A DNA stretch of 33,692 nt from JADFRG01 sp036986135 (GCA_036986135.1 BTQZ01000028.1:1-33692); one strand, 5' to 3'; shown: positions 1 to 7,666, counted from the stretch's first letter. Numbers and translations are program-made. The notes: generated by a model not told the origin, from the letters alone.

Positions 1-241
1 CTTCGGGCAAAGCCGTCGCATCAGGTGGGGCCTGGGTGGGGACAGCTTCGCCCCCGCCGCCCGCTTCAGCGGTCTGGGTTAGCAGTGCCGAGCGAACGGC
101 TTCCATGGTGGCCTGCTGGCTGTCGGCTGGTGCCTCGCCCTCGCCTTCCCCAGGCGGTGGCGTGGAGGCCGAGCGAGTGCAGGCTGCGACAAGTGCGAGC
201 AAAGCCAACATGGAGATGTTACGCATACGCGTAGTATTCAT
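1..241 (-). CDS. Lipoprotein, N-terminal part (3' end outside window)
   Basis: Reading leftward from ATG at 241, the frame stays open to the window edge (about 80 codons seen). The ATG has an excellent ribosome site, AGGAGG at 252-247, five bases upstream. The start is MNTTRMRNISMLALLALVAAC, a short charged n-region, a hydrophobic stretch and the lipobox LVAAC, so the protein should be lipidated on Cys and held on the outer face of the membrane. A low-complexity Pro/Gly/Glu-rich linker follows, as is common before a folded domain in secreted lipoproteins. The functional domain lies beyond the window, so no function can be given. It has its own promoter (293-321) and is separated from the mevalonate operon by a terminator. 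Confidence 0.75.
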   Translation of the reverse strand, partial: MNTTRMRNISMLALLALVAACTRSASTPPPGEGEGEAPADSQQATMEAVRSALLTQTAEAGGGGEAVPTQAPPDATALPE

Positions 242-292
242 GTGTTCCTCCTAAGAGGGTTCCTCGGGCCGGTCTCGTGGGAACAGCGCGGG

Positions 293-321
293 ATCGTAGC
301 ACAAGGCTTTGTGCCGTGCAA
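293..321 (-). promoter_or_regulatory. Sigma-70-type promoter of the 1-241 lipoprotein
   Basis: On the minus strand TTGCAC (321-316), a 17-base spacer and TACGAT (298-293). The -10 is preceded by TGC, giving an extended -10. The predicted transcription start near 286 leaves a leader of about 45 bases containing the AGGAGG site. Confidence 0.55.
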
Positions 322-350
322 GCGGAGAGGTTCGCAGTTGGACGGGAATC

Positions 351-379
351 AAAAAGGGCCAACCCAGGTGGGCTGGCCC
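351..379 (-). terminator. Rho-independent terminator of the mevalonate operon
   Basis: On the minus strand a 10-bp stem (379-370 with 365-356, one G-U pair) closes a four-base loop and is followed directly by five T (355-351). It sits 20 bases after the stop of the DUF35-type gene and ends the HMGR-HMGS-thiolase-OB operon. Confidence 0.85.
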
Positions 380-398
380 CTATCGTTGAGGCGGATTG

Positions 399-800
399 TC
401 ACCGTTCCGCTAGAGTGGGCCGGAATTTATAGCCGTAGACGAGCATGCCGCGCTCACCGTCCGCGCCCAGTTTGCGAGTGACCATCTCCACCTGAGTGCC
501 AATTTCAACCGGTTCGTCACCAATGTCGGTGAGCTGCGCCGTTACAAGCGGACCCTCCTCCAGTCGCACAATCGCCACCGGATAAGGAGCATTCTCGGTA
601 TGTCCGGATGGGGCCTGATAGACGGTCGTATGGGAGTAGACTTCGCCTCGACCGCTGAACTTGTACAGGTCTCGGGCGTCCTCGCCGCAGTCGGGACAGA
701 GGTCGCGGGGTGGAAAGATCTTGGATGTACAGTGCGGACAGACCTCGCCGACGAGCGCGTAGCGCTGTTGCTTGAGTCTCCAATGCTGGGATGTCTCCAT
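399..800 (-). CDS. Zn-ribbon / OB-fold (DUF35-type) acyl-CoA-associated protein
   Basis: A 133-residue protein of the family that joins a rubredoxin-like zinc ribbon to an OB fold. The ribbon cysteines are visible as CPHC (21-24) and CPDC (35-38); the OB-fold part runs from about residue 45 to the end. In archaea this protein bridges acetoacetyl-CoA thiolase and HMG-CoA synthase in one complex that passes the intermediate between active sites. Its place as last gene after HMGS and a thiolase fits that role. I chose ATG at 800 because METSQHWRLKQQRY looks like the usual family start; a GTG at 818 would add six residues. Neither start has a clear Shine-Dalgarno sequence. Confidence 0.85.
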   Translation of the reverse strand: METSQHWRLKQQRYALVGEVCPHCTSKIFPPRDLCPDCGEDARDLYKFSGRGEVYSHTTVYQAPSGHTENAPYPVAIVRLEEGPLVTAQLTDIGDEPVEIGTQVEMVTRKLGADGERGMLVYGYKFRPTLAER

Positions 801-1030
801 GCCAGCGAATCTATTCACTTAGCGCTCTCAGAAACTATCAAGAGTGCTGCAAATCCTATCTTCCCACTGACTGTGGTTTCGATAATACTGCAAGACCCCG
901 GGCGCTTGAGCTTCCCATCGCTTACTGCGCATAGCCGAATGCCAATCCAATCACAGGAGGATATGAGTGCATGCGGCGGCGCCGAACCGCTTGGGCACTG
1001 GGTCGTGGATGCAGCTGCGAGATCCAAACT
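801..1030 (-). other. Gap inside the mevalonate operon without a convincing gene
   Basis: About 230 bases separate the thiolase-like gene from the OB-fold gene. One minus-strand frame is open from TTG 1027 to TGA 815, overlapping the GTG at 818 by four bases, but its 70-residue product is rich in Ser/Ala with no recognisable domain and no ribosome site. I see no terminator or clear promoter here, so the downstream gene is probably cotranscribed. Confidence 0.4.
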
Positions 1031-2185
1031 CTATTCCGCTCGCCGCAGGATGTGCGTAGAGGCGGTGGCGCCGGATCCTCCCAGACACTGCGTCATGGCT
1101 ATGGATGCGTCGGTCACTTGATTCTCGTTCGCTCTGCCCTCCAGCTGTAGAGTGGCCTCTGCCAGCTGATAGATCCCCGTGGCTGCCCCTGGATCCCCAC
1201 GTGCCTTCGAGCCACCAAAGGTCGCGATCGGAATCCTACCGGCCAGCGAGATGTCGCCGTTCTGGGCGAGCTTCCAACCCGCTCCGCGCGCGGCAAAACC
1301 AGCTGCCTCGAGCGAAAGCGCGGCGAAAATCGAGAAGGAGTCGTGCAATTCAAATAGCCCGATATCTCCCAGAGACAAATCCGCTTGCATCAACGCCGCC
1401 TCCGCAGATTGGCTGGCCGCTATCAGGTGCAGCGGATCCGACCGATCGTGAACGGCCAAAGCGCAGGTGGCTACCGCAGAGCCTGTGATCTCAACCCAGG
1501 GTCGGTCGTGGCCCTCAGGCAAAGCTGCGGCGCGCGCCAGGACCAGAGCAGCCGCACCATCCGCCAGTGGAGCAACGTCAAAGGTGTTGAGCGGCTCGCT
1601 GACGATAGGCGCCTTGGCATATTGCTCGCGCCGGATCGCCTTACGGAACATCGCGTTTGGGTTGGTTACCGCGTTCTGGTGGGCGGTCAGGCTGAAGCCC
1701 GCCATAGAATCCTTCGGTGCCCCATGCTCGTACAGGTAGCGCTGCATAAGGAGGGCAGCCTGCGTGCTCGGCGTAACGCCCTGCACCGCTTCATACTCCG
1801 AATCAGTAGCGGTGGCGAGGGCGGCCTGAACCTGACCGCTGGTCTTGTCGGTTACCTTCTCTACCCCCAGAACAAGCGCTACGTCGATCGCACCGGATGC
1901 CAGCGCAAGGTAGGCCTGGCGAACCGCCACGCCTCCCGATGCGCCGGAGGCTTCGATGGTCGAGGCCTCAATACCGCGTAGCCCGGCAAAGTCCGCCAGG
2001 AGAGCCCCAAGGTGAGATTGGCCTGAGAGCACGGGCGCGAGCATGTTGGCCACGTAGAGCGCCTGTGGCCGCAGCCCGCCTGAATCCGCGCTTGCGGCAC
2101 TCATGGCTTCCAATCCTAGGTGGCGAAGGGACAGATCCCAATGCTCGCCCACTGGCATTATGCCCACTCCCGCTACAACAATCAT
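1031..2185 (-). CDS. Thiolase-like protein of the archaeal HMGS/DUF35 complex type, active site degenerate
   Basis: A 384-residue thiolase-fold protein of the SCP-2/archaeal acetyl-CoA acetyltransferase type. The expected role is condensing two acetyl-CoA for the following HMG-CoA synthase step. Landmarks are the nucleophile loop IEASGASGG (77-85), ELHDSFS (279-285), GGSKARGDP (324-332) and QCLGGSGAT (366-374). In active relatives the loop reads with Cys where Gly81 is found, and the later motif is GHP where Asp331 is found. Both the nucleophile and the catalytic His are therefore replaced; H281 and C367 remain. The reading frame is otherwise intact. The start ATG overlaps the HMGS stop (ATGA), so translation is coupled. 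It may be a structural partner rather than an enzyme. Confidence 0.85.
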   Translation of the reverse strand: MIVVAGVGIMPVGEHWDLSLRHLGLEAMSAASADSGGLRPQALYVANMLAPVLSGQSHLGALLADFAGLRGIEASTIEASGASGGVAVRQAYLALASGAIDVALVLGVEKVTDKTSGQVQAALATATDSEYEAVQGVTPSTQAALLMQRYLYEHGAPKDSMAGFSLTAHQNAVTNPNAMFRKAIRREQYAKAPIVSEPLNTFDVAPLADGAAALVLARAAALPEGHDRPWVEITGSAVATCALAVHDRSDPLHLIAASQSAEAALMQADLSLGDIGLFELHDSFSIFAALSLEAAGFAARGAGWKLAQNGDISLAGRIPIATFGGSKARGDPGAATGIYQLAEATLQLEGRANENQVTDASIAMTQCLGGSGATASTHILRRAE

Positions 2186-3246
2186 TTCAGGACCAGCTTG
2201 CCTCTGTACCGTGCGTAGGTGGCGTAATCGATCTCCGTACGCCGCTTCACGTAGCTGAGGGTCTCGGGTGCGGCCTTGCGTCGCTCGGGCAAAGCATCAG
2301 TAGCCAGAAGGCCGAAGGCATCGGAACCTGCTCCGGACCCATAGGAGACCATCAGGATGCGGTCGCCCGGCTCGGCGACATCCAGGATAGACGTCAGACC
2401 AACCATGGCTGAACCGGCGTAGGTATTCCCAATATCCGGCACCAGCAATCCTGCTTCAATTTGCTCCCGTTCAAATCCCAAAGATTTTGCAACACGCACT
2501 GGGAACTTGGTGTTGGGTTGATGGAAAACCGCGAAGCGATAGTCAGAAGCCGTGGTCTCCATCGCCTCCATGAGAAATTCGGCTGCGGTCCGGATGTGGC
2601 TGAAGTAGGCCGGCTCCCCCGTGAAACGTTCTCCATGTTCCGGATAGGTCTCGTTCGCGCGACGCCAGAAGTCAGGGGTGTCGGTCGCGTAGGAGTAGGA
2701 TCCCTGGATCACGCACACCGCATCCTCCGCCGGGCCAATGATGAAAGCCGCGCCCCCGGCGCCGGCCGTATATTCCAGCGCATCACCGGGCCGCCCCTGT
2801 GCGGTGTCCATGCCAATGGCCAGCGCATAGTTGGCCATCCCGGATCCGACAAATCCGATAGCGGCCTGGATGGCCTCCGTCCCCGCCTTGCAGGCAAACT
2901 CCCAATCCGCGGCCTGGGTGTGTGGGGTGGCGCCAATAGCTTCTGCTACAACCGTCGATGTTGGTTTTACGGCGTAGGGGTGCGACTCGGAGCCCACCCA
3001 CACCGCTCGGATCGAGCTAGGGTCCAAATCGGCGCGTGCCAGGGCGTTGCGGGCAGCCTCGATTGACATCGTGATCACGTCTTCATCCAGGCCCGCAACG
3101 GCTTTCTCATTGATGGGAAGGCCCCCCTTCCCGTCGGTCCAGATCCTGGCCACTTCTTTGGCAGGCAGCCGGTACTGGGGGATGTAGGCGCCATATCCCG
3201 CGAAGCCTGTCTCACGAATCGGCTTAAGGATCTTGTTTTCTGCCAT
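2182..3246 (-). CDS. Hydroxymethylglutaryl-CoA synthase, archaeal type
   Basis: Condenses acetoacetyl-CoA with acetyl-CoA to HMG-CoA in the mevalonate pathway. The 354-residue protein has the family layout: Glu87 in GSESHPY, the acyl-carrying Cys119 in FACKAGTEA, and His242 in FHQPNTKFP, so the catalytic Glu-Cys-His set is complete. Length agrees with the compact archaeal/bacterial ~350-residue group rather than the longer eukaryotic enzymes. I chose ATG 3246 (MAENKILK), which has GAAAGAGAG just upstream; a GTG at 3273 overlapping the HMGR stop would add nine residues. The stop overlaps the thiolase-like start. Its acetoacetyl-CoA may have to come from another thiolase, because the neighbour appears inactive. 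Confidence 0.92.
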   Translation of the reverse strand: MAENKILKPIRETGFAGYGAYIPQYRLPAKEVARIWTDGKGGLPINEKAVAGLDEDVITMSIEAARNALARADLDPSSIRAVWVGSESHPYAVKPTSTVVAEAIGATPHTQAADWEFACKAGTEAIQAAIGFVGSGMANYALAIGMDTAQGRPGDALEYTAGAGGAAFIIGPAEDAVCVIQGSYSYATDTPDFWRRANETYPEHGERFTGEPAYFSHIRTAAEFLMEAMETTASDYRFAVFHQPNTKFPVRVAKSLGFEREQIEAGLLVPDIGNTYAGSAMVGLTSILDVAEPGDRILMVSYGSGAGSDAFGLLATDALPERRKAAPETLSYVKRRTEIDYATYARYRGKLVLK

Positions 3247-3269
3247 GGATCTCTCTTTCAAAGTATAGG

Positions 3270-4562
3270 TCACCCGTCTGAGAGCTGCTTGAGCAGCTGC
3301 TCTGCACGCTCCAGAAGGATGTTGTCTTCCTCTATCATGGCTCCAGCCACTGCGTCAATCTCGGCGCCACGCGCGCCCGCCGCGATTGCCAGCTGACGGG
3401 CATGAAGCCCCATATGGCCGCGCTGAATGCCTTCCGTCGCCAGAGCGCGGAGCGCCGCCAGGTTCTGGGCCAAGCCTACTGAAACGACGATCTCCGCCAG
3501 GGCCTGGGCTTTCTCGACTCGCATCAAAGCCAGCGCGTCGCGTGCTCCAGGGTGGACGCCGGTCGCACCGCCGATGGTTCCCAGGGCGAGGGGCAATTCA
3601 AGCTCACCCTGCAGCGCACCGGACTCATCCACCCACCAGCGACTCAGCGGTCCGTACTTTCCCTCTCGAGCCGCATAGGCATGCGCCCCGGCTTCCACCG
3701 CGCGCCAGTCGTTTCCCGTGGCGATGACGACCGCGTCCACGCCGTTCATGATCCCCTTGTTGTGCGTTGCAGCGCGGTACGGATCGACGGCGGCAAAGGC
3801 CCAGGCCTCGACCACACCCTCTCGCACGTCTTTGCCCTTGAATTCGGCAAAGGCCAACGTGTCCGGAGTTAGGCTGCAGGTCGCCCTGGCGAGCCGCCGG
3901 TCCGCCAGATTGGATAGGATGCGGAGATGCGCCCGGCCCCCGGTCAGAGCCTCGATCAATGGCGCGATGCCTTCCAACACGGTGTTCACAGAATTCGCCC
4001 CCATAGCGTCCACGGTGTCATAGATCAAATGGAAGGCCAGCATCGGCCCGGCCGGACTCTCAGGGAAGATCTTCACTTCGATGGCGCGCGCTCCGCCTCC
4101 AACGGCGACCATCATCGGCCCGGCCTCGTCTGCGGCTTTGAGTAATTGTGCTTCCGCCTCGAGAAGCGCCGTCTTGGCCGCCTGAAGATCTTCGAGATCC
4201 AGCACCTGGATCTGGCCGATCATATAGGATGGATCCGCCTCCGCTACGAAGCCCCCAGATTCGCGGACCAGTTTCGCCATGAACGAGGCTCCTGCCACGA
4301 CCGAGGGCTCTTCAATGGCCATTGGTACTAGAACCTCGCTCCCGTTGATGACAAAATTGGTGGCGATGCCCAGTGGTAGGCCATAGATTCCCACCACGTT
4401 CTCGATCATCGAGTCTGCAAGCGAGGGATCCAGACCTTTAGAACCTACCAGCCCGTCGAGCGTGTGTCCCGTGGCCTTGACCAGGCGGGATCGACGCTCA
4501 TCCAATCCCATATTGTAGAAGTTAGGGATCCGCGAGCCGGGTTGTTGTTCGCCAGAATTCAT
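3270..4562 (-). CDS. Hydroxymethylglutaryl-CoA reductase, class II
   Basis: Interconverts HMG-CoA and mevalonate with NAD(P)H. The 430 residues match the class II enzyme (Pseudomonas mevalonii type, about 428 residues). ENVVGIYGLPLGIATNF (54-70), DAMGANSVNT (185-194) and GTIGGATGVHP (328-338) are visible. The catalytic set aligns as Glu85 (EEPSVVA), Lys269 (HNKG), Asp285 (GNDW) and His383 (RGHMGLH). Class II enzymes are degradative in Pseudomonas, but the coupled HMG-CoA synthase points to the biosynthetic direction here. ATG 4562 (MNSGEQQ) follows GGTGAAACTGAG; a GTG 30 bases upstream is possible. It is the first gene of the operon; HMGS follows after a 23-base gap. No downstream mevalonate kinases lie in the window. 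Confidence 0.93.
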   Translation of the reverse strand: MNSGEQQPGSRIPNFYNMGLDERRSRLVKATGHTLDGLVGSKGLDPSLADSMIENVVGIYGLPLGIATNFVINGSEVLVPMAIEEPSVVAGASFMAKLVRESGGFVAEADPSYMIGQIQVLDLEDLQAAKTALLEAEAQLLKAADEAGPMMVAVGGGARAIEVKIFPESPAGPMLAFHLIYDTVDAMGANSVNTVLEGIAPLIEALTGGRAHLRILSNLADRRLARATCSLTPDTLAFAEFKGKDVREGVVEAWAFAAVDPYRAATHNKGIMNGVDAVVIATGNDWRAVEAGAHAYAAREGKYGPLSRWWVDESGALQGELELPLALGTIGGATGVHPGARDALALMRVEKAQALAEIVVSVGLAQNLAALRALATEGIQRGHMGLHARQLAIAAGARGAEIDAVAGAMIEEDNILLERAEQLLKQLSDG

Positions 4563-4634
4563 CTCAGTTTCACCACTGCGGGAGGCTACCACCTGCCCAT
4601 GCTGGCCAGGCTCTGCCTGCCCAGCATCACAGCC

Positions 4635-4663
4635 TACATACTGGGGCTGGCAAAAACTATCAA
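4635..4663 (-). promoter_or_regulatory. Possible promoter of the HMGR operon
   Basis: TTGATA (4663-4658), 17 bases, then TATGTA (4640-4635) on the minus strand, about 70 bases before the HMGR start. The -35 is good, the -10 weak. Confidence 0.3.
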
Positions 4664-4683
4664 TTCACCCGATTGCGAAGCAA

Positions 4684-4715
4684 CAAGAAAGGCGACGGAT
4701 CATCTGATCCGTCGC
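4684..4715 (-). terminator. Terminator after the 71-residue membrane protein
   Basis: An inverted repeat (4692-4702 with 4705-4715, up to 11 bp, two-base loop in the fully paired form) lies 22 bases past the stop codon at 4738. On the minus strand it is followed by the T-rich CTTTCTTG. It also insulates the HMGR promoter from upstream transcription. Confidence 0.65.
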
Positions 4716-4737
4716 TAGGCTGTTATCGTGAGGCTGC

Positions 4738-4953
4738 TCAGTTCTTTAGATATTGGGTTTTAAGAATCAGGTCCAGCCAAATGAAGGCCAGGCTGAGGTA
4801 CCCGATGAAGAGCAGCAAAGGAAGATCCCCTTTGAAGAGAAAGTTGGTCCAGAAGCGATTCAGGTCTGAGCCGAAAATAAGAATGGTCCCCGCGGTGGAG
4901 AGCAGACCGAATCCGAGGGACACTATCCAAAGGATGGTGCGACGAGTCTTCAT
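4738..4953 (-). CDS. Small two-helix membrane protein
   Basis: A 71-residue protein I do not recognise. It has two hydrophobic segments, about residues 8-28 and 43-65, joined by a short polar loop (SDLNRFWTNFLFKGD), with a positively charged N-terminus (MKTRRT) and a C-terminal Lys, so both ends are probably cytoplasmic. The ATG is preceded by GGGAGAGAG and by one of the best promoters in the window, which would give a leader of only about a dozen bases. A terminator follows, so it forms its own unit. The good expression signals support a real gene despite its size; the function is unknown. Confidence 0.75.
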   Translation of the reverse strand: MKTRRTILWIVSLGFGLLSTAGTILIFGSDLNRFWTNFLFKGDLPLLLFIGYLSLAFIWLDLILKTQYLKN

Positions 4954-4970
4954 TAGCTCTCTCCCGCCGC

Positions 4971-4999
4971 ATTGTATGCGGGGCGCCAGGGAGCGTCAA
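4971..4999 (-). promoter_or_regulatory. Strong sigma-70-type promoter of the 71-residue membrane protein
   Basis: TTGACG (4999-4994), 17 bases, TACAAT (4976-4971) on the minus strand. The expected start near 4964 is only about 11 bases from the ATG, so the leader is very short and begins near the ribosome site. Confidence 0.7.
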
Positions 5000-5054
5000 G
5001 CTCCGGAACCCTGTGCTCTGGCGAGAAGCGTCATCGCACAAGTCTGTCCCTTAA

Positions 5055-5082
5055 AAGGAAAACTCCCCACGAGTGTGGGGAG
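5055..5082 (-). terminator. Terminator of the response-regulator gene
   Basis: A perfect 8-bp stem (CTCCCCAC / GTGGGGAG, 5082-5075 and 5070-5063) with a four-base loop, followed on the minus strand by TTTTCCTTTT. It lies about 75 bases after the response-regulator stop. Confidence 0.8.
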
Positions 5083-5157
5083 AGCCGGGCGAGATCGAAT
5101 GGTTGTTAGCGAGTAATCGCTGTCGTGATCATCGCTTGCGCATCAGAACTCATTGGG

Positions 5158-5559
5158 TCAATTCTCTGTAAAGTAAGCGCCCACCGTCGAGCGTAGTTCG
5201 CTGGCCGAGAAGGGCTTCGCTATGAAGTCGGCTGCGCCCGCTTCAAAGGCGTTTTCCTGAATCTCGGGCTCCGAGTATGCACTGACGACGATCACCGGGA
5301 TGTCCGCCCAGGCGGGGGTTGCCCTAAGCCGCTTGATCAAGCCGACGCCGTCAATCTCCGGCATCATCATGTCGGTCAGAATCAAATCTGGAGTGGTTTC
5401 ATCGAGCAGGCCAAAGGCATCGTTCGCGTGGTGGGCCTTGTGCACCCGATAGCCCTGGCTTTCCAGGATCACCGTCACCACGTCGCAATAGCCGCGTTCA
5501 TCGTCGACCACCAGGATCGATCCGGTAGTTTCATCTGTCTCAGCACTTAAAGTCAACAT
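5158..5559 (-). CDS. Single-domain response regulator (CheY-like receiver)
   Basis: A 133-residue protein made only of a receiver domain, with no output domain. The acidic pair Asp19-Asp20, phosphoacceptor Asp63 (LILTDMMMPEIDG), Ser93 (VVSAY) and Lys115 (AKPF) are all present, so it should accept phosphate from a histidine kinase and act by protein contact. No kinase is adjacent, so the partner is elsewhere. The ATG at 5559 is preceded by AAAGGATCAAGG. It sits between its own -10-like element (5584-5589) and a strong terminator, so it is probably a single-gene unit. Confidence 0.92.
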   Translation of the reverse strand: MLTLSAETDETTGSILVVDDERGYCDVVTVILESQGYRVHKAHHANDAFGLLDETTPDLILTDMMMPEIDGVGLIKRLRATPAWADIPVIVVSAYSEPEIQENAFEAGAADFIAKPFSASELRSTVGAYFTEN

Positions 5560-5583
5560 CCTTGATCCTTTCTATCTGGCAAC

Positions 5584-5589
5584 ATTGTA
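5584..5589 (-). promoter_or_regulatory. -10 element (TACAAT) of the response-regulator gene
   Basis: TACAAT on the minus strand, 24 bases before the ATG at 5559. No good -35 hexamer is seen at the usual distance. Confidence 0.35.
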
Positions 5590-5691
5590 TGGGCAGCAAC
5601 TTTCACCCACCTTAGCAGCGGGCCCCTGAATCTATCAGTCACCTAACGATACGGAGCAGGCCTGCGGGGGGGGGTGGGTGATGAGAGTGGG

Positions 5692-6633
5692 TCAGGACCT
5701 TCCAAGGAACTGTGCGAGGGTTGACCGGGCTCTGAACTGAGCCATGTAATTCGCAGTGTTTTCAGGCGTGAACCGTCGGGGGTTGGCAACGAACTGTGAA
5801 AGTGCGTTTTCTTGAGTCACATTGCTAACGGCCAGTAGTTCGAGCAAGCTGCGGGTGACCGGTGGAGCAGGCAGCAGGGCTTCCATCAGCGTCACAATTG
5901 CCCGCAGTAGCGGCATCGGAAACCGCACCATGGCGCGGCTGGCACCCACCGCGGCAAGCGTGCGGCGTTCGATCTCTTCAAGCGTAAGGATCTCCGGTCC
6001 GCCCAACTCATACTCACGGCCATGAGTGGTCGGGTCTGGCAGAGCCTTCAACATGCACGTCACGATGTCTTCGACCCAGATCGGCTGAAACCTCGAGTTT
6101 TCGTCCCCGACGATGGGATAAATGAGCGGCGAAAAAGGGATCAGCCTGGCAAAGATATTCGCAAGCTCGTCCTCTGGCCCCCAGATCACGGATGGGCGGA
6201 AGGCGGTCCATTCCATGCTGGAATCTGCCACGTACTCCTGTGCACGCCCTTTCGAGGCCAGGAAGCGGTAGGGAAGCGCCGAATCAGCCCCCAACTGCGA
6301 AAGATTGATGAAGCGACGCACACCGGCCGCTTGTGAAGCGTCCACGACATTCACCGTCCCCTGATAGTTGACTTGCTCATAGGTATGCCCCCCCTTCTCA
6401 ATGGCAATGGCAACCGTGTGGATTACGGATCCAACACCATCAAAGGCGCGTGCAAGGCTGTCCGGGATTGTGACATCCCCTGCAACGATCTCACCTGGGA
6501 GCCCCTCGAGACGTCCCTCTCGCTCAACTCGACGTACATCTCTTACCAGCGCGCGGACCTTTTCTCCACCTTCGGCCAGCCGCCGAACAACGTGGCTGCC
6601 GACATATCCTCCGCCACCTGTTACCAGGATCAT
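5692..6633 (-). CDS. NAD(P)-binding SDR, NDUFA9/NmrA-like (atypical)
   Basis: A 313-residue Rossmann protein. The dinucleotide-binding loop is at the N-terminus (VTGGGGYVG, 4-12), followed by the typical GDVTIPDSL segment (52-60). The usual YxxxK of active SDRs is not evident in the middle region (LPYRFLASKGRAQEY offers a Tyr and a Lys with different spacing). This is the pattern of the atypical group related to complex I subunit NDUFA9 and NmrA-like regulators, which often bind NAD(P)H without classical dehydrogenase chemistry. Substrate is unknown. The ATG at 6633 has AGGAAAGG upstream. A run of nine G (5676-5684) follows the stop. Confidence 0.82.
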   Translation of the reverse strand: MILVTGGGGYVGSHVVRRLAEGGEKVRALVRDVRRVEREGRLEGLPGEIVAGDVTIPDSLARAFDGVGSVIHTVAIAIEKGGHTYEQVNYQGTVNVVDASQAAGVRRFINLSQLGADSALPYRFLASKGRAQEYVADSSMEWTAFRPSVIWGPEDELANIFARLIPFSPLIYPIVGDENSRFQPIWVEDIVTCMLKALPDPTTHGREYELGGPEILTLEEIERRTLAAVGASRAMVRFPMPLLRAIVTLMEALLPAPPVTRSLLELLAVSNVTQENALSQFVANPRRFTPENTANYMAQFRARSTLAQFLGRS

Positions 6634-6662
6634 CGCCAGACCTTTCCTAATAAGGCGCCCTG

Positions 6663-6668
6663 ATTCTA
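6663..6668 (-). promoter_or_regulatory. -10-like TAGAAT before the SDR gene
   Basis: TAGAAT on the minus strand lies 30 bases before the SDR start, just after the upstream terminator. The same hexamer lies before the tRNA (7839-7844), DUF151 (11872-11877) and SPFH (15637-15642) genes. No matching -35 here. Confidence 0.3.
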
Positions 6669-6679
6669 ACCTCTCAACG

Positions 6680-6700
6680 AAAAAACCCCCGAAGGGGGCC
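6680..6700 (-). terminator. Terminator of the diguanylate cyclase gene
   Basis: On the minus strand CCCCC, a TTCG-type tight loop, GGGGG, then six T (6685-6680). It lies about 30 bases after the cyclase stop at 6728. Confidence 0.85.
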
Positions 6701-6727
6701 GCTCAAACGGAGACACCGTTCTGCGCT

Positions 6728-7666
6728 CTACGCTTCGGCGAATTTGTCAGCGATTTCGAGCCGATTTCGGCCGGCGCGCTTAGCAACGTAGAGCGCCTCA
6801 TCCGCAAGCGCGATCAGCTCGTCCGCGCCGGCCTCGGGAAAGATCTCGCTCGAGACGATGCCTGCGCTGGCGGTCACCCACACAGGCGCTTCGCCGATCA
6901 TTACCGTCTCCTTCGCGATGACCCTGCGTAGTCGCTCGCCCAGCATTACCGCTTGTTCCAGGTCGCAGCCGGGATGCACGGAGAGGAATTCGTCGCCTCC
7001 GTAGCGGCCAGTGGCGTCGTAGGTTCGGACGCAATTTCGCATGCGCTGCCCACATTCCAGCAGCACTTTGTCGCCGGCTGGATGTCCGTACGAGTCGTTG
7101 ATCTGCTTGAAGTCATCCAGATCGATCATGGCTAGCCCGATAGGCTCGCCCTTTCGTTGGCCTCGGTTCAGCTCCCGATTCAGGATTTCCAGGATTGCAG
7201 ATCGGTTCCAGAGGCCGGTGGCTGAGTCAGTAGTGGCTTGAGAATGCAATTGGTCCCGCGTTTGGATGAGCTGCTCCTGGATTTCCAGGATTCGCCTGCC
7301 TGCTTCCAGGCGAGCCTGCAGCTCATGGGAGCGGAAGGGCTTGACGATGTAGTCATCGGCCCCGGCGTTCAGCCCGGCGACCAGGTGCTTTTCTTGATCG
7401 TACATGGTGAGCAATAAGATGTAGATGTAGGGCTCTTGGGATTGCTGGCGGACTTTGCGTACGATCTCCAGCCCGTCCATTCCCGGCATGCGCCGGTCGA
7501 GGATTGCCAGGCGGGGAGCATCGTCACGCTGGAGAATATTCCAGGCTTCCTGGCCATCTTCGACGGTGATGACCTGATAACCCCAATCACCCAGCGCTTC
7601 CGCCAAGTGCTCGAGGGTACTCTCGTGATCGTCCGCGATCAGTACCTTATTGTTGCTGTTGGACAC
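6728..7666 (-). CDS. Receiver-GGDEF response regulator (diguanylate cyclase, PleD/WspR-like)
   Basis: Makes c-di-GMP from two GTP under phosphorylation control. The N-terminal receiver (about 5-120) has phosphoacceptor Asp57 (LAILDRRMPGMDG) and Lys109 (VKPF). A helical linker (about 125-150) leads to a GGDEF domain with the intact signature GRYGGDEF (GGDEF at 223-227). An inhibitory I-site RTYD (214-217) lies exactly five residues before it, so product feedback is expected. I chose GTG 7666 because GGAAGG lies five bases before it; an ATG at 7702 would add 12 residues without a ribosome site. The protein is then 312 residues. It lies directly downstream of tRNA-Glu on the same strand and ends at a strong terminator. 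No kinase is nearby. Confidence 0.92.
   Translation of the reverse strand: MSNSNNKVLIADDHESTLEHLAEALGDWGYQVITVEDGQEAWNILQRDDAPRLAILDRRMPGMDGLEIVRKVRQQSQEPYIYILLLTMYDQEKHLVAGLNAGADDYIVKPFRSHELQARLEAGRRILEIQEQLIQTRDQLHSQATTDSATGLWNRSAILEILNRELNRGQRKGEPIGLAMIDLDDFKQINDSYGHPAGDKVLLECGQRMRNCVRTYDATGRYGGDEFLSVHPGCDLEQAVMLGERLRRVIAKETVMIGEAPVWVTASAGIVSSEIFPEAGADELIALADEALYVAKRAGRNRLEIADKFAEA

Noticed and set aside
815..1027. 70-codon frame between the thiolase-like and OB-fold genes, overlapping the downstream GTG by four bases
   Set aside because: TTG start, no ribosome site, composition unlike a folded protein; the four-base overlap alone is not enough.
5676..5684. Run of nine G after the SDR gene
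   Set aside because: Possible G-quadruplex or slippage site, but it is intergenic and affects no reading frame that I can see.
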